From Peptococcaceae bacterium CEB3 (GTDB taxonomy: Bacteria; Bacillota; Desulfitobacteriia; Desulfitobacteriales; Desulfitobacteriaceae), in NCBI GenBank assembly GCA_001029295.1, contig LDXJ01000045.1, positions 1 to 64,000 of the forward strand: a stretch of 64,000 bases of DNA. Direction: 5' to 3'. Position numbers and translations under genes: made by a program. The notes under the pieces were generated by a model, which searched no databases, was not told where the DNA came from, and worked only from the letters and a program-made list of their open reading frames with translations. Of the stretch, positions 54,077-62,542 are shown piece by piece (the stretch's first letter is position 1; each line of letters starts with the position of its first letter).

Positions 54077-55258
54077 TTACAATCCTTGATTCGGTCGGCC
54101 TGCCATAAATTCGTGGTAATCAGTTCGTTGCACCCAGTCCAACTCGTCCCGCTGATTCTCACCGGTTTCGACGAAGGCAAAGGCAAACAACCCGTACTCG
54201 CGATAATCAAGCTTGCGCAGAGCTAAGACTTTGCTGAAACGCGCAACAAAGCCCTCGTAATCTATGCCAGTAATTTTTCCCTGCCGTTGCTCTTTAGGAA
54301 CATCCCCTACAACGATGCTATAGATCTTGCCTTCTTTACCGCCCAGGCACTCCGACCAATTTGGTTCTCTGTTCTGCCAGAAGTATTCGTAAACATTGAT
54401 CCCATACGCATCAGCGGCGATGTCGGTCGTGCACCAACCGGCAAAGCGCATCGGGTTAAATTCGATCGGATAAATTTCTCCCGTTGGTGTCACACGCACT
54501 TCGATGTGCAGGGGCAGATTTTCGAGGGGCGTAAGTTCACCGATCCGGTCCAGGAAGTGTTGAAAGCGGGTCAGGTTACTTTCGATGATCCCTTTCGAGG
54601 TATAATAGAGACGGTCACGGACATCCGCGGCAGAGGCAAACTCATGCTGCAGGATGTTCAGAATGACCGGTCGCCCCGAAGCATTAAAATAGGCATCGAT
54701 GGCATATTCCTCACCTTCCACGTACCTTTCAAGGAGGAACTCCCGGAAATTGACCACTTCCGCCGGATACTGCCGGCGCACTTTCTTGACAAGACTGTCG
54801 ATTTCGTCAATTGCTTCCACCCACTCTCCGGAGCTGCTGATCTTAAATACACCCAAGCTTAAGAAACCGGTGACTGGCTTGAGAACGAAGGGCAAGGACA
54901 GCGCATTGATGTCGAGTCCCGGAAGTTCTTCGGCAGATACAACATTGTACCAGAAATCAGGATACAGGGGCTTAAGCAAATCGCGAAATTTCGCTTTATC
55001 TTTGAATACATCGAGCCGGCCCGGCAGCGGGCTGAACCCCAGGTGGGCATGAATCCAAGGGATGGCGTCTTCGGAGTTTGTGTATAGGGGGAATTCCGTC
55101 CCCCGTTTGAACGCTTGAATAAACGTCTTTTCGTCCAGCAACTGCCGGCTCGGTACTCCAAGCATCCTGGCGGTGCCATTGTCCAACACCGGGACCCCGA
55201 GGTTACGTACCGTCTGCAGCAGGAAATCAGAGACATACGGTTTCTCTAAAATAATCAT
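54077..55258 (-). CDS. ATP-grasp domain enzyme
   Basis: A protein of 393 residues. ATP-grasp features: LPFVLKPVTGFLSLGVFKISSSGEW (ATP-binding Lys and Gly loop), FLLERYVEGEEYAIDAYFN, HIEVRVTPTGEIYPIEFNPMRFAGW (Mg-binding Glu and Asn). These enzymes join a carboxylate to an amine or thiol through an acyl-phosphate. A first domain of about 110 residues binds the substrate. ATG 55258 follows GGGAGGGAAG. Substrates unknown; no peptide precursor gene was seen next to it. Confidence 0.85.
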   Translation of the reverse strand: MIILEKPYVSDFLLQTVRNLGVPVLDNGTARMLGVPSRQLLDEKTFIQAFKRGTEFPLYTNSEDAIPWIHAHLGFSPLPGRLDVFKDKAKFRDLLKPLYPDFWYNVVSAEELPGLDINALSLPFVLKPVTGFLSLGVFKISSSGEWVEAIDEIDSLVKKVRRQYPAEVVNFREFLLERYVEGEEYAIDAYFNASGRPVILNILQHEFASAADVRDRLYYTSKGIIESNLTRFQHFLDRIGELTPLENLPLHIEVRVTPTGEIYPIEFNPMRFAGWCTTDIAADAYGINVYEYFWQNREPNWSECLGGKEGKIYSIVVGDVPKEQRQGKITGIDYEGFVARFSKVLALRKLDYREYGLFAFAFVETGENQRDELDWVQRTDYHEFMAGRPNQGL

Positions 55259-55335
55259 GGGCTTCCCTCCCAAAACTCCTGACGGTTAATATTCTATCGA
55301 ACTGTGATCCTGGACAAGGTGATACGAGCTACTCG

Positions 55336-55878
55336 TTATATCTGCCATTCTCCTCTCAATATCCCATAGCTCACCGAATCGTAATATTGATCATTAACTA
55401 TCCTTGCTTTCCGATAAACAGCTTCTTTCTTTAAACCCAATTTCTCCGCTAATTTCATCATTCTTAGATTTCCCGACCAAGTTGTCAAGCCAAGCCTTAC
55501 AATTTCTGGGTGTTCAGTAAAAACTTCGTCGATCCACATCAGTAAGGCACTATAGCCGATACCTTTTCCCCAGTACTTCTCATTGAAAATCACTATTCCG
55601 ACTTCCATCCAAAGTGTTTCTTGCGACTTCCAATACCAATTAACCTGACCGACTATCTGGTCAGTGTCTTTATCCGCTATCATCTTTTTGTTCTGAAGAA
55701 CGTTCCTTTCCCCTTGCAGTAATAATGCCCTAAGTTCTTCAACCAGTTTTACTAATTCTTCTCCACTACGCTTTTCATAATACGGGCCATTGAATTTATG
55801 GAATTCGTGAGAGGGGAGGTTCCAATACAAATAATCCTCTAAATCTTTAACCTTCAATTCCCTTAGAACAATATTCAT
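55336..55878 (-). CDS. GNAT N-acetyltransferase
   Basis: A protein of 180 residues. The core has GQVNWYWKSQETLWMEVGIVIFNEKYWGKGIGYSALLMWIDEVF (the acetyl-CoA loop is reduced to KGIGYSA) and RLGLTTWSGNLRMMKLAEKLGLKKEAVYRKARI, as in RimJ/RimL-like acetyltransferases. GAGGGGCGAG precedes the ATG. It lies downstream of a methyltransferase on the same strand with a 100-bp gap. Acceptor unknown. Confidence 0.85.
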   Translation of the reverse strand: MNIVLRELKVKDLEDYLYWNLPSHEFHKFNGPYYEKRSGEELVKLVEELRALLLQGERNVLQNKKMIADKDTDQIVGQVNWYWKSQETLWMEVGIVIFNEKYWGKGIGYSALLMWIDEVFTEHPEIVRLGLTTWSGNLRMMKLAEKLGLKKEAVYRKARIVNDQYYDSVSYGILRGEWQI

Positions 55879-55975
55879 CGCTTACTCGCCCCTCGCCCAC
55901 GCACACTCATGCCGCTCAGCCGCCTCTAGAGGACCCTGCGTTTTGACAAAGAATAACCTCATAGCCCATCTCTAG

Positions 55976-56920
55976 TTATAGCCTATTCCGGGTCAGCAAA
56001 ACTACCTGGCTGTCCAATTGTGCGTACATCTCCCTCTTCTCTTTCGGTACCAAAGGCATGAGCATCCTCCACAGCCAGGCCAAAGGCATCTCTCGATGCA
56101 AACGTCTGGCTTCCAGACCCATTGAACGTATTTCGGCTGCCGTCCAACCAAACGGAGCAAAGAAAGCCGGCCCTTCATGGGGGGCAAACTGCATCTTGGC
56201 ATCCCCGGCATCTGTCGCCTTACTCCACCCTTCTTGGGCAAGCCACCGGGACAGTGCCGCGCTCATAATGTCCACGAGCCACCAAGCAAAATTGGTCTGC
56301 TCATAAAGACTGTTCGCCAATGCCGCTACATCCTCCCCGGACAGCCAAGCAAGCAGACCTTCACTTAAGACAAGCACTCTTTTGCTCAGGGCATTTACCT
56401 CAGCAAATAGATTCTTTGCACCCGTGGCATCCGCCAGATTCATCCTAACCGACTTGAGTTCACAGACCGGTTGCACTCCGGCCAGTTTTTCCTCTTTGTA
56501 TTTCAGAATTCCCGGTAAATCCACCTCTATCCAATTAACTGATGCCGGCAGGGGCAGACGGTAGGGCCGGGTGTCTAATCCAGCTCCTAGGTTAAGAACC
56601 GTGCGCACCTCGTCATCCTTAATCAACCGCAGGATCATTTCGTCCAGAAGACAAGTGCGCACAGCCATTGACCAGGCAGAATTCTTGCCATAGGGAATGG
56701 TACGGGCGATCTCCTCCCCTCGCTCACCGGCCAATATCCTGGCATACGGATCATGGAAAAGGGCGTCTCGCCGCCCGCTCTCAATTGCACGGTAATACGC
56801 CACCCAAAGGGCTGTCTCAGAAACATTTTTGATGTTAGGCCCGTCTCCTGCCGTGTCACTAATACTGATATTGCTTTTCGCCGACGTTGCAATCAGTTCC
56901 TTTCCAGATTTAATTGCCAC
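55976..56920 (-). CDS. Class I SAM-dependent methyltransferase, LCM/PPM family
   Basis: A protein of 314 residues. ETALWVAYYRAIESGRRDALFHDPYARILAG, LNLGAGLDTRPYRLPLP (SAM motif I), WIEVDLPGILKYKEEKL and LSEGLLAWLSGEDVAALA are the leucine carboxyl methyltransferase family signature. Bacterial members often modify small metabolites in peptide or polyketide clusters. The start is GTG 56920. It is 6 bp from the GNAT gene upstream, likely one operon. A second, more distant member is at 62543. Confidence 0.9.
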   Translation of the reverse strand: MAIKSGKELIATSAKSNISISDTAGDGPNIKNVSETALWVAYYRAIESGRRDALFHDPYARILAGERGEEIARTIPYGKNSAWSMAVRTCLLDEMILRLIKDDEVRTVLNLGAGLDTRPYRLPLPASVNWIEVDLPGILKYKEEKLAGVQPVCELKSVRMNLADATGAKNLFAEVNALSKRVLVLSEGLLAWLSGEDVAALANSLYEQTNFAWWLVDIMSAALSRWLAQEGWSKATDAGDAKMQFAPHEGPAFFAPFGWTAAEIRSMGLEARRLHREMPLAWLWRMLMPLVPKEKREMYAQLDSQVVLLTRNRL

Positions 56921-56926
56921 GAGACC

Positions 56927-57466
56927 TCATACCACTCCGCACGCCAAATCCGTAGTATCTAACCACCCATACGCGACTACTTCATGTGACTGTGCTGCAA
57001 TTTCAACTTCTTTGCTCCCCAGCTTCTGACCGCCTAGTGATTCGTAGAACTTATCCGCCTGATTACCACCTAGCATCCAAACAATCATCGAATGAAAGCC
57101 ACGGTTTCTTAGCCTTGCCGCCATTGTCTTGATTAACAGTCTGCCAAAACCTTTCCTCTGGTACTCTTTGACTATGTAGATTGCGTAAAGTTCACCGGAA
57201 TACGTGGCTCCACCTTCTCGATTGGAGTCACGTTCTCGATTAGGGCCACCGAGAGCGAAGCCAACGATTTTCCTTTGCGCTGTCTCAACAACAATTACTA
57301 CGTTCGATTTATCCCCTAGTGATGTCTTCCAGCGTGTGGCCCAAGCATCATAATTCATCGAATCGAGGTATTCCTGGGCTATTAACCCTTGGTACGTTGT
57401 CCGCCAAGTGTCTACATGAACTCTGGCAAGGCCATCTTCATCTCCTAGTCTTGCGGTCCTTAGCAT
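56927..57466 (-). CDS. GNAT N-acetyltransferase
   Basis: A protein of 179 residues. LRTARLGDEDGLARVHVDTWRTTYQGLI starts the fold. LYAIYIVKEYQRKGFGRLLIKTMAARL carries the QRKGFG acetyl-CoA loop, and HSMIVWMLGGNQADKFYESLGGQKL the last strand and helix. It resembles acetyltransferases annotated as RimI-like or antibiotic-modifying. GGGAGGAT precedes ATG 57466. Acceptor unknown. Confidence 0.88.
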   Translation of the reverse strand: MLRTARLGDEDGLARVHVDTWRTTYQGLIAQEYLDSMNYDAWATRWKTSLGDKSNVVIVVETAQRKIVGFALGGPNRERDSNREGGATYSGELYAIYIVKEYQRKGFGRLLIKTMAARLRNRGFHSMIVWMLGGNQADKFYESLGGQKLGSKEVEIAAQSHEVVAYGWLDTTDLACGVV

Positions 57467-57516
57467 TTTAATCCTCCCTGTCAAACAAATCAATCATACA
57501 TCTGTTTACTTGGCAA

Positions 57517-57590
57517 AGAACCAAGATGATTAGGAGCCCGAGGTCCATCCTTGGTAATCCTGTCGTTCCTGCGGAGTCATAGCTTGGTAG
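57517..57590 (-). repeat. 74-bp dispersed repeat, copy 1
   Basis: It matches 61554-61627 at 68 of 74 positions. In the minus strand both copies encode YQAMTPQERQDYQGW followed by a short Ser-rich end and a stop. Confidence 0.85.
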
Positions 57591-57628
57591 ACTTTGTCAA
57601 TAGCCTCCTTCAATTGCTGATTTTTCAT
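57530..57628 (-). CDS. Possible 32-residue small protein
   Basis: ATG 57628 to TAA 57530 encodes a Lys/Gln-rich helix (KNQQLKEAIDKVYQAMT) and PQERQDYQGWTSGS. The last 18 codons are repeated at 61.6 kb with the reading frame and stop preserved, which argues for a real peptide or domain. The ribosome site is weak (TTTGGAAAT). It may instead be the surviving end of a longer gene. Confidence 0.45.
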   Translation of the reverse strand: MKNQQLKEAIDKVYQAMTPQERQDYQGWTSGS

Positions 57629-57917
57629 ATTTCCAAAGGTAGCCTAAGGCCACCCTGCCACATATGTTGGAGAGTAGACCCCCAACGCTTGAGAATTTTT
57701 CAGAGTTGAGCAGGAGTCAAAAAACACTTTCCATTGAGAGGGTACAGACAGGGGGGGGTGGGTCGCAGGAGCAATCGATTGACGTGATTCTAGGCAATCC
57801 TACATAGTCGAAGCCGGACCCGGAATCCTTTTTCACACGAAAGGGCGTATTACCCGCGTCCTCGCCAGAAGGTGGGATCTATCGCACAACTTAATGATTT
57901 CAAGGAGGCTGAACGTG

Positions 57918-59207
57918 ATGAGTGACTCTCCATCAACCTTTCCTCATCTTCCCGCCTTGCCCCACAAGAAAGAGGCTAAAGCCACGTGGTCAGATCTAAA
58001 TTCAGAAAGTAGATACACATTAATAGCTGCCATGGGTGGATGGATGTTCGACTCGTTTGACATTATGCTGATTTCTTTGCTGGCCGCCCCAATCATGAAG
58101 AGTCTGGGTTTCGGACCCGGGGAATTGGCCCTAGCCCTTTCCGTACAACTGGGAGCCTCGGCTCTCGGGGGCATCTTGACAGGCATTTTGGCCGACTATA
58201 TCGGCCGTAAGAAAACCCTAATGGTGAACATGCTGATATACGCTTTGTCCACCGGAGCAGTGTTCTTCGCCGGTTCCCTCGGGACACTCCTCGTCTTGCG
58301 TTTCTTCACCGGGCTGGGCCTGGGAGGTGAATGGGCCCTCAGTATGACTTTGATTTCCGAAAAGATACCCGCCGGCTTCCGCGGACGGGCCGTTGCTCTG
58401 GGTAATGCCGGTTGGCCCTTAGGCACACTCTTGGCCGCCCTTTTTACCTACTTCCTCTTCCCTCTGGTCGGATGGAGGACCACCTTTGCCATCGCGGCCT
58501 TTCCGGCCTTAATGGTTTTATGGATTCGCCACTATGTCCCCGAATCACAGCTTTGGTTAGATGCGAAAAAATCAAGCACCCGGCCGGGTCGACCCAGAGA
58601 AAAGGTCCCACTCCTGGAAATCTTCAGCAAAACCTACTTACGCAAAACGCTCCTGGTCTTCCTGGCCATCCTTTGCACAATGTTCGCTTATTGGATGTTC
58701 TGGACTTGGCTGCCCACCTACCTTGTCAGGACGCGCGGATTTACTCTGGCCCAGTCAAGCCTGTGGATGATCATCACCCAAATCGGCGCCTTTGCGGGCT
58801 ATATGGTTAACGGCTGGATCCAAGACAGACTGGGACGGCGTCTCTCCATGTCTCTCTTTTCGATTGGCGAAGCGGCTATGATCGTTATTTTCCTTGTTCT
58901 AGTGACAAACTCCGCCTACATTTATGCCGTTGTGTTCCTGCTCGGTTTTTTCACCGGCTACTGGGCCAGCTATGGATCGATTGTTACGGAAACGTTTCCT
59001 ACCCGGATCCGGGCCACTGCTGCCGGTGTAACCTACAACTTTTCCCGGGCTATCAACCTCGTGGGTCCGTTCATTATTTCGTCCGTGGCCGTCGCTGCCG
59101 GGTGGAACCTTGCCTTGACGCTGCCGGCCTTCGCCGCACTCCTGGCCGGATTGTTGATTTGGACCTTGCCAGAAACCAAAGGGCGCGACCTGTCTGTCAT
59201 CCAGTAA
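57918..59207 (+). CDS. MFS transporter (sialate/aromatic-acid type)
   Basis: A protein of 429 residues with twelve helices. YTLIAAMGGWMFDSFDIMLISLLAAPIM places Asp residues in helix 1 as in SHS/AAHS porters; GILADYIGRKKTLMV is the loop 2-3 motif; FFTGLGLGGEWALSMTLISEKIPAGFRGRAVALGNAGWPLG is helix 4-5; VTETFPTRIRATAAGVTYNFSRA is near helix 11. It likely imports an organic acid with protons. AAGGAGG precedes ATG 57918; GTG 57915 is possible. Confidence 0.88.
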   Translation: MSDSPSTFPHLPALPHKKEAKATWSDLNSESRYTLIAAMGGWMFDSFDIMLISLLAAPIMKSLGFGPGELALALSVQLGASALGGILTGILADYIGRKKTLMVNMLIYALSTGAVFFAGSLGTLLVLRFFTGLGLGGEWALSMTLISEKIPAGFRGRAVALGNAGWPLGTLLAALFTYFLFPLVGWRTTFAIAAFPALMVLWIRHYVPESQLWLDAKKSSTRPGRPREKVPLLEIFSKTYLRKTLLVFLAILCTMFAYWMFWTWLPTYLVRTRGFTLAQSSLWMIITQIGAFAGYMVNGWIQDRLGRRLSMSLFSIGEAAMIVIFLVLVTNSAYIYAVVFLLGFFTGYWASYGSIVTETFPTRIRATAAGVTYNFSRAINLVGPFIISSVAVAAGWNLALTLPAFAALLAGLLIWTLPETKGRDLSVIQ

Positions 59208-59306
59208 ACACACGTCCAGTCAACACGCAGGGCGCCCCTGGCGGAAGCTTTCTGCGCCGTGAAATTGCTTCATCCGAGATGGGGTCGCCCTCCTCAGAAA
59301 AGTGCC

Positions 59307-59846
59307 TTATTTGGCCAGACTTCCAAAATCATTTGGCGGCCAGTACTTGAACATGGCCCTTCCTACAACATTTTTTGCCGGTAAAACACCCCATATATGG
59401 CTGTCTAAGCTGTCATTGCGATTGTCTCCCAAGACAAAATACGTGTCAGCCGGAACCTTGATCGGGCCATAATCGTAATCGGGTTTTGCCATTTCATAAG
59501 GCTCATTTAAGGCTGTGCCATTGACAAACACCTTGCCGTCTTTAATTTGTACAGTATCTCCCGGCAAACCAATGACTCTCTTAATCCAAACGTCGCCGGT
59601 AGGGTTATTAACGTTTTTGGGCGGATGGAAAACTATAATATCTTGCCGATTAATTCCAGACACTTTGTAAGCGATTTTGTCAACCATTACTCTATCCTGC
59701 AACTGAATTGTCGGTAACATTGAAGGTGACGGGATCGTCATTGCTTCTACCACTGTACTGCGAAGACCCCATGATAATACGAACGCAAAGACTACGATCT
59801 CCAGCAACTCAAAAATTACTTTTTTAGTACCGCTGAGTTTAATCAA
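59307..59846 (-). CDS. lepB: Signal peptidase I
   Basis: A protein of 179 residues. One N-terminal helix (ELLEIVVFAFVLSWGLRSTVV) anchors it, followed by the catalytic Ser in IPSPSMLPTI (Ser42), the Lys in GDVWIKRVIGLPGDTVQI, and the box VLGDNRNDSLDSHIWGVLP. It removes signal peptides from exported proteins outside the membrane. TTG 59846 lies 8 bp after AAGGAGG; the frame to 59879 has no site of its own. Convergent with the MFS gene. Confidence 0.95.
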   Translation of the reverse strand: MIKLSGTKKVIFELLEIVVFAFVLSWGLRSTVVEAMTIPSPSMLPTIQLQDRVMVDKIAYKVSGINRQDIIVFHPPKNVNNPTGDVWIKRVIGLPGDTVQIKDGKVFVNGTALNEPYEMAKPDYDYGPIKVPADTYFVLGDNRNDSLDSHIWGVLPAKNVVGRAMFKYWPPNDFGSLAK

Positions 59847-60195
59847 TACTTTGCCCTCCTTTATAAAAACATAGAACACAAGAACGCGCCATTAATGCCT
59901 ACCATTATTGTTGCCTAGCACTCTGCCTTTTTGATCATACCATATTCACGAGATCATTGCACTGAGCCGCGATCTGGCGCAGATCACCAAAAAACGAATC
60001 ATCCATGCCCTTGTCGTCGCTTTTTGGCCCGTTACCCGCTTAGATGCGGAATAGGCGGTCGACACGCATCGATAGATTTCACTCACCGCCGCCTGTGCAA
60101 TGGGATTTCTGTCTTGTTCTTGCTGGAACAATCCACTCAGTGTTTGCAGATTTAGCTTGCCGAACTCGACTCCTCCACTTGCGTTTCGGCTTACT
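59847..60195. other. Gene-poor stretch with possible remnants
   Basis: On the plus strand a frame reads HEIIALSRDLAQITKKRI and on to a stop at about 60052 without a start. On the minus strand a frame to 59946 reads SGLFQQEQDRNPIAQAA. Neither has start signals or a known domain. They may be eroded coding sequence. Confidence 0.35.
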
Positions 60196-60660
60196 TTAGT
60201 ATTCCCCTTTAATTACAAAAAACGAGCCCCGAATTGTTCCCGCTAGTTTAGACTTCTGCCTAGCAAACTTAAACTTCCCTTCTAACTCCCTTGGTACCCC
60301 CATCCCCTCGGAAAGTTTAAGACCAACGGCCCGTTTCTTGGCGTCATCCACTGTATACATAACGTTGACCGCAAGACCATCCTCATAAAAGACGTAGGCC
60401 ATTTTGATGTTACCCACTTGAAAACGCGACGTTTCTAAGGGTTTGGCCACAAACTCAATGCCACGCTCGTTTTCTAAAATTCGCTTCACATAATCAAGGG
60501 TTTCCTGGCTTTCGCTGGCTGGTACAACCGTAAATGCATGCTCATATTTGTTCATAAAGTAACGGGCTTCATTCGCACGTAAACCAGCGAGCGCTTCTGC
60601 TACAGGTGAAGACTCCAAACCAACCGCAGACACATTTTTAAAATCTACGATGTAGGACAT
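60196..60660 (-). CDS. Hypothetical soluble protein
   Basis: A protein of 154 residues. MSYIVDFKNVSAVGLESSPVAEALAGLRANEARYFMNKYEHAFTVV starts the chain; KMAYVFYEDGLAVNVMYTVDDAKKRAVGLKLSEGMG and GTIRGSFFVIKGEY end it. It looks like a compact alpha+beta domain with no signal or membrane segment. AAAGGAGGGAC precedes the ATG, a strong site, so it is probably expressed. No family recognised. Confidence 0.65.
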   Translation of the reverse strand: MSYIVDFKNVSAVGLESSPVAEALAGLRANEARYFMNKYEHAFTVVPASESQETLDYVKRILENERGIEFVAKPLETSRFQVGNIKMAYVFYEDGLAVNVMYTVDDAKKRAVGLKLSEGMGVPRELEGKFKFARQKSKLAGTIRGSFFVIKGEY

Positions 60661-60813
60661 TTCTGTCCCTCCTTTTGTCTTTTTAAAAACCAGACGTTAT
60701 AGTATGCCTATAATTTCTGATCTCAAGAGCTTCTGCACCGCCATTTCCTTTGCCAATTGGACCAGACTGTTCACCGTTTTCCAATTTCGCGTTGTTGCCA
60801 GTGCACAATGATG

Positions 60814-61446
60814 TCATAAAAGCCAAGTCGTAATTTCGGAAACACTGGGATATTCCGGTCTTGGCGGGAGATTCAATGCAGGATAACCAATCGCGCAGCC
60901 ATCGATTTTGTACCCGCCAACGGGTAGGTTAACAAGTTCACAGAAATCCGGATTGTCACCCATTTGTCCTGTGATTGACACCAGCTGAAATCCTAATCCG
61001 AGTTCTGTCGCCTTAAGCCACATGTTTTGCATGCAGTGAGCGATAGACTGCATCTGAGCTTCCGGAATGCCCTTGGGTTCAGCGACAACTATGTAATAAG
61101 GGGCTGACCCGATGCCGAGCGGCCCTTGCTTCACCGTCATTTCTAACCTACCCAAGAAGCTCTTGGCCTTCACACCCAACTCCGGAACCGCATCAATCTG
61201 CCTGGATAACTCCTCAAATGCCTTCTGCGCTTGTTTCTGGACTACTTCCGCTAACTTTGAAAGCACCGAATTAGCACGGGACACCACAATAAATCTTCTG
61301 ACGTATCTGTTTGAACTGCTCGCCGCCGCAAATGGGGCAAGCCGTCCAGCCTCAATCACCGATTCAATAAGGCTTTTGGATGGAATCTCGTCCGAAAAAT
61401 GACGAGTTGAACGCCGTTCCGCAATCATTTGGTCTAAAGCCGACAT
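60814..61446 (-). CDS. Nitroreductase-family protein
   Basis: A protein of 210 residues. IAERRSTRHFSDEIPSKSLIESVIEAGRLAPFAAASSSNRYVRRFIVV is the FMN-binding N-terminus (the RRSxRxF Arg set), APYYIVVAEPKG and AHCMQNMWLKATELGLGFQLVSI form the core, and the end is GCAIGYPA. Such enzymes use FMN and NAD(P)H to reduce nitro groups, quinones or enones. ATG 61446 follows GGGAGGTCA. Physiological substrate unknown. Confidence 0.88.
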   Translation of the reverse strand: MSALDQMIAERRSTRHFSDEIPSKSLIESVIEAGRLAPFAAASSSNRYVRRFIVVSRANSVLSKLAEVVQKQAQKAFEELSRQIDAVPELGVKAKSFLGRLEMTVKQGPLGIGSAPYYIVVAEPKGIPEAQMQSIAHCMQNMWLKATELGLGFQLVSITGQMGDNPDFCELVNLPVGGYKIDGCAIGYPALNLPPRPEYPSVSEITTWLL

Positions 61447-61553
61447 AAAGTGACCTCCCAATATAATATTTCAAAGATTTGGCTCTAGCATTCCCCACCC
61501 TATAGCATTCTACGCGTTGCGCCATTTTCCTTCTGCGGGGCTTATTGTAGCCT

Positions 61554-61627
61554 AGAACCAAGATGATTAGAAGCTCGAGCTCCATCCTTGGTAATCCTGC
61601 CGTTCCTGCGGAGTCATGGCTTGGTAT
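61554..61627 (-). repeat. 74-bp dispersed repeat, copy 2
   Basis: Partner of 57517-57590, six mismatches, same orientation. It keeps the frame encoding YQAMTPQERQDYQGW. Confidence 0.85.
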
Positions 61628-61744
61628 GTTTTGAGCATTTACTGTGAAACCATGGATACTTCGTTCAGCAGCCCAGTTGAAAATTAGCAACGCGATCAGC
61701 ACCGCACATCCAATCCCCCATAGCCACTTGGAAAGTCGCTTCAT
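61567..61744 (-). pseudogene. Membrane-anchored small protein, apparently frameshifted
   Basis: ATG 61744 (after AGAGGTG) encodes KRLSKWLWGIGCAVLIALLIFNWAAERSIHGFTVNAQ, a signal-anchor helix. Then the frame turns into unlikely sequence that runs into the nitroreductase gene. In another frame, from the same point, the conserved YQAMTPQERQDYQGWSSSF ends at 61567. A single shift near 61630 would give a 58-residue membrane-anchored version of the peptide at 57530-57628. Confidence 0.5.
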
Positions 61745-61935
61745 TGAAAACACCTCTCTTTACATTGTATTTTGCGGCGGAATCTAGTCGTTATCCAGCA
61801 TTTCTCTATTTCTCTAATCTATGTGGCCCCGATACTTCTTGCTAAAATGCGATATCTTCGTATATTTCCTGTCTTCTTTAAACCGGTGAAGGGTCAAGAA
61901 GATATAGCTGATCATGATGGATTGCCCCCATTGAT

Positions 61936-61964
61936 TTGACGGAAAATGTATAAGGCACTATAAT
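61936..61964 (+). promoter_or_regulatory. SigA-type promoter of the DUF488 gene
   Basis: TTGACG (61936-61941), 17 bp, TATAAT (61959-61964). The leader of about 110 bases contains the palindrome at 61994-62013. Confidence 0.78.
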
Positions 61965-61993
61965 AATCCTGGTCAGCCGACCTCCCAAAGCAC

Positions 61994-62013
61994 TTATCCC
62001 GATATCGGGATAA
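61994..62013. promoter_or_regulatory. 20-bp perfect palindrome in the DUF488 leader
   Basis: TTATCCCGATATCGGGATAA reads the same on both strands and starts about 23 bp after the expected transcription start. It suits a dimeric repressor acting as a roadblock. A TACCG-TT-CGGTA hairpin follows at about 62026. Confidence 0.6.
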
Positions 62014-62082
62014 CGGAACCGTACGTACCGTTCGGTACCTAGATGCCACTGCAGAGAATGTGGATTCGGACCAAGGGGCGAT

Positions 62083-62463
62083 ATGATGATTAAGCTGAAA
62101 AGGGTTTATGAGGAAACGGATAAGGATGATGGTTACAGAGTCCTGGTCGATCGGCTGTGGCCACGGGGCCGAAACAAATCGGACGCGAAAATCGATGAAT
62201 GGTTAAAAGATATAGCGCCCAGCGCTCAACTGCGAAAGTGGTACTCCCACGATGTGTCCAAATGGCCGGAGTTTAAAGAGCGTTATTTTAAAGAATTATC
62301 TGCGAAGGAGGAAATGGTTCGCCTGTTAATCGAAAAGGCCTCGGGAAATACCCTTACACTCATCTATGCGGCTCAAGATGTTGAACACAACAATGCTGCA
62401 GCCTTAAAGGAGTTTATCGAAAAGACCGAATCCGAACACGCGCTGAATCCTGGCATTTCTTAA
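62083..62463 (+). CDS. DUF488 family protein (YeaO-like)
   Basis: A protein of 126 residues with the family core [54 protein letters not shown] and [22 protein letters not shown]. The [11 protein letters not shown] motif is diagnostic. The biochemical role of DUF488 is not known; links to stress and metal or nitrogen-oxide responses are often suggested. AAGGGG precedes the ATG. It stands alone with its own promoter. Confidence 0.9.
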   Translation: MMIKLKRVYEETDKDDGYRVLVDRLWPRGRNKSDAKIDEWLKDIAPSAQLRKWYSHDVSKWPEFKERYFKELSAKEEMVRLLIEKASGNTLTLIYAAQDVEHNNAAALKEFIEKTESEHALNPGIS

Positions 62464-62542
62464 GAGCGAAAGGGCGGGCGCATGCCTTGCTTGACCTTTC
62501 TTGCGGTGGTAGTACCGGTGAAGCTAGTAAAATAAAACTCCG

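Larger units (their letters stand above)
61745..62082. other. Intergenic region with promoter and palindrome
   Basis: It holds the DUF488 promoter and palindrome described separately. No other gene was seen. Confidence 0.5.

Noticed and set aside
59936-60131. Short frames on both strands
   Set aside because: No start codon with ribosome site and no family; noted only as possible remnants.
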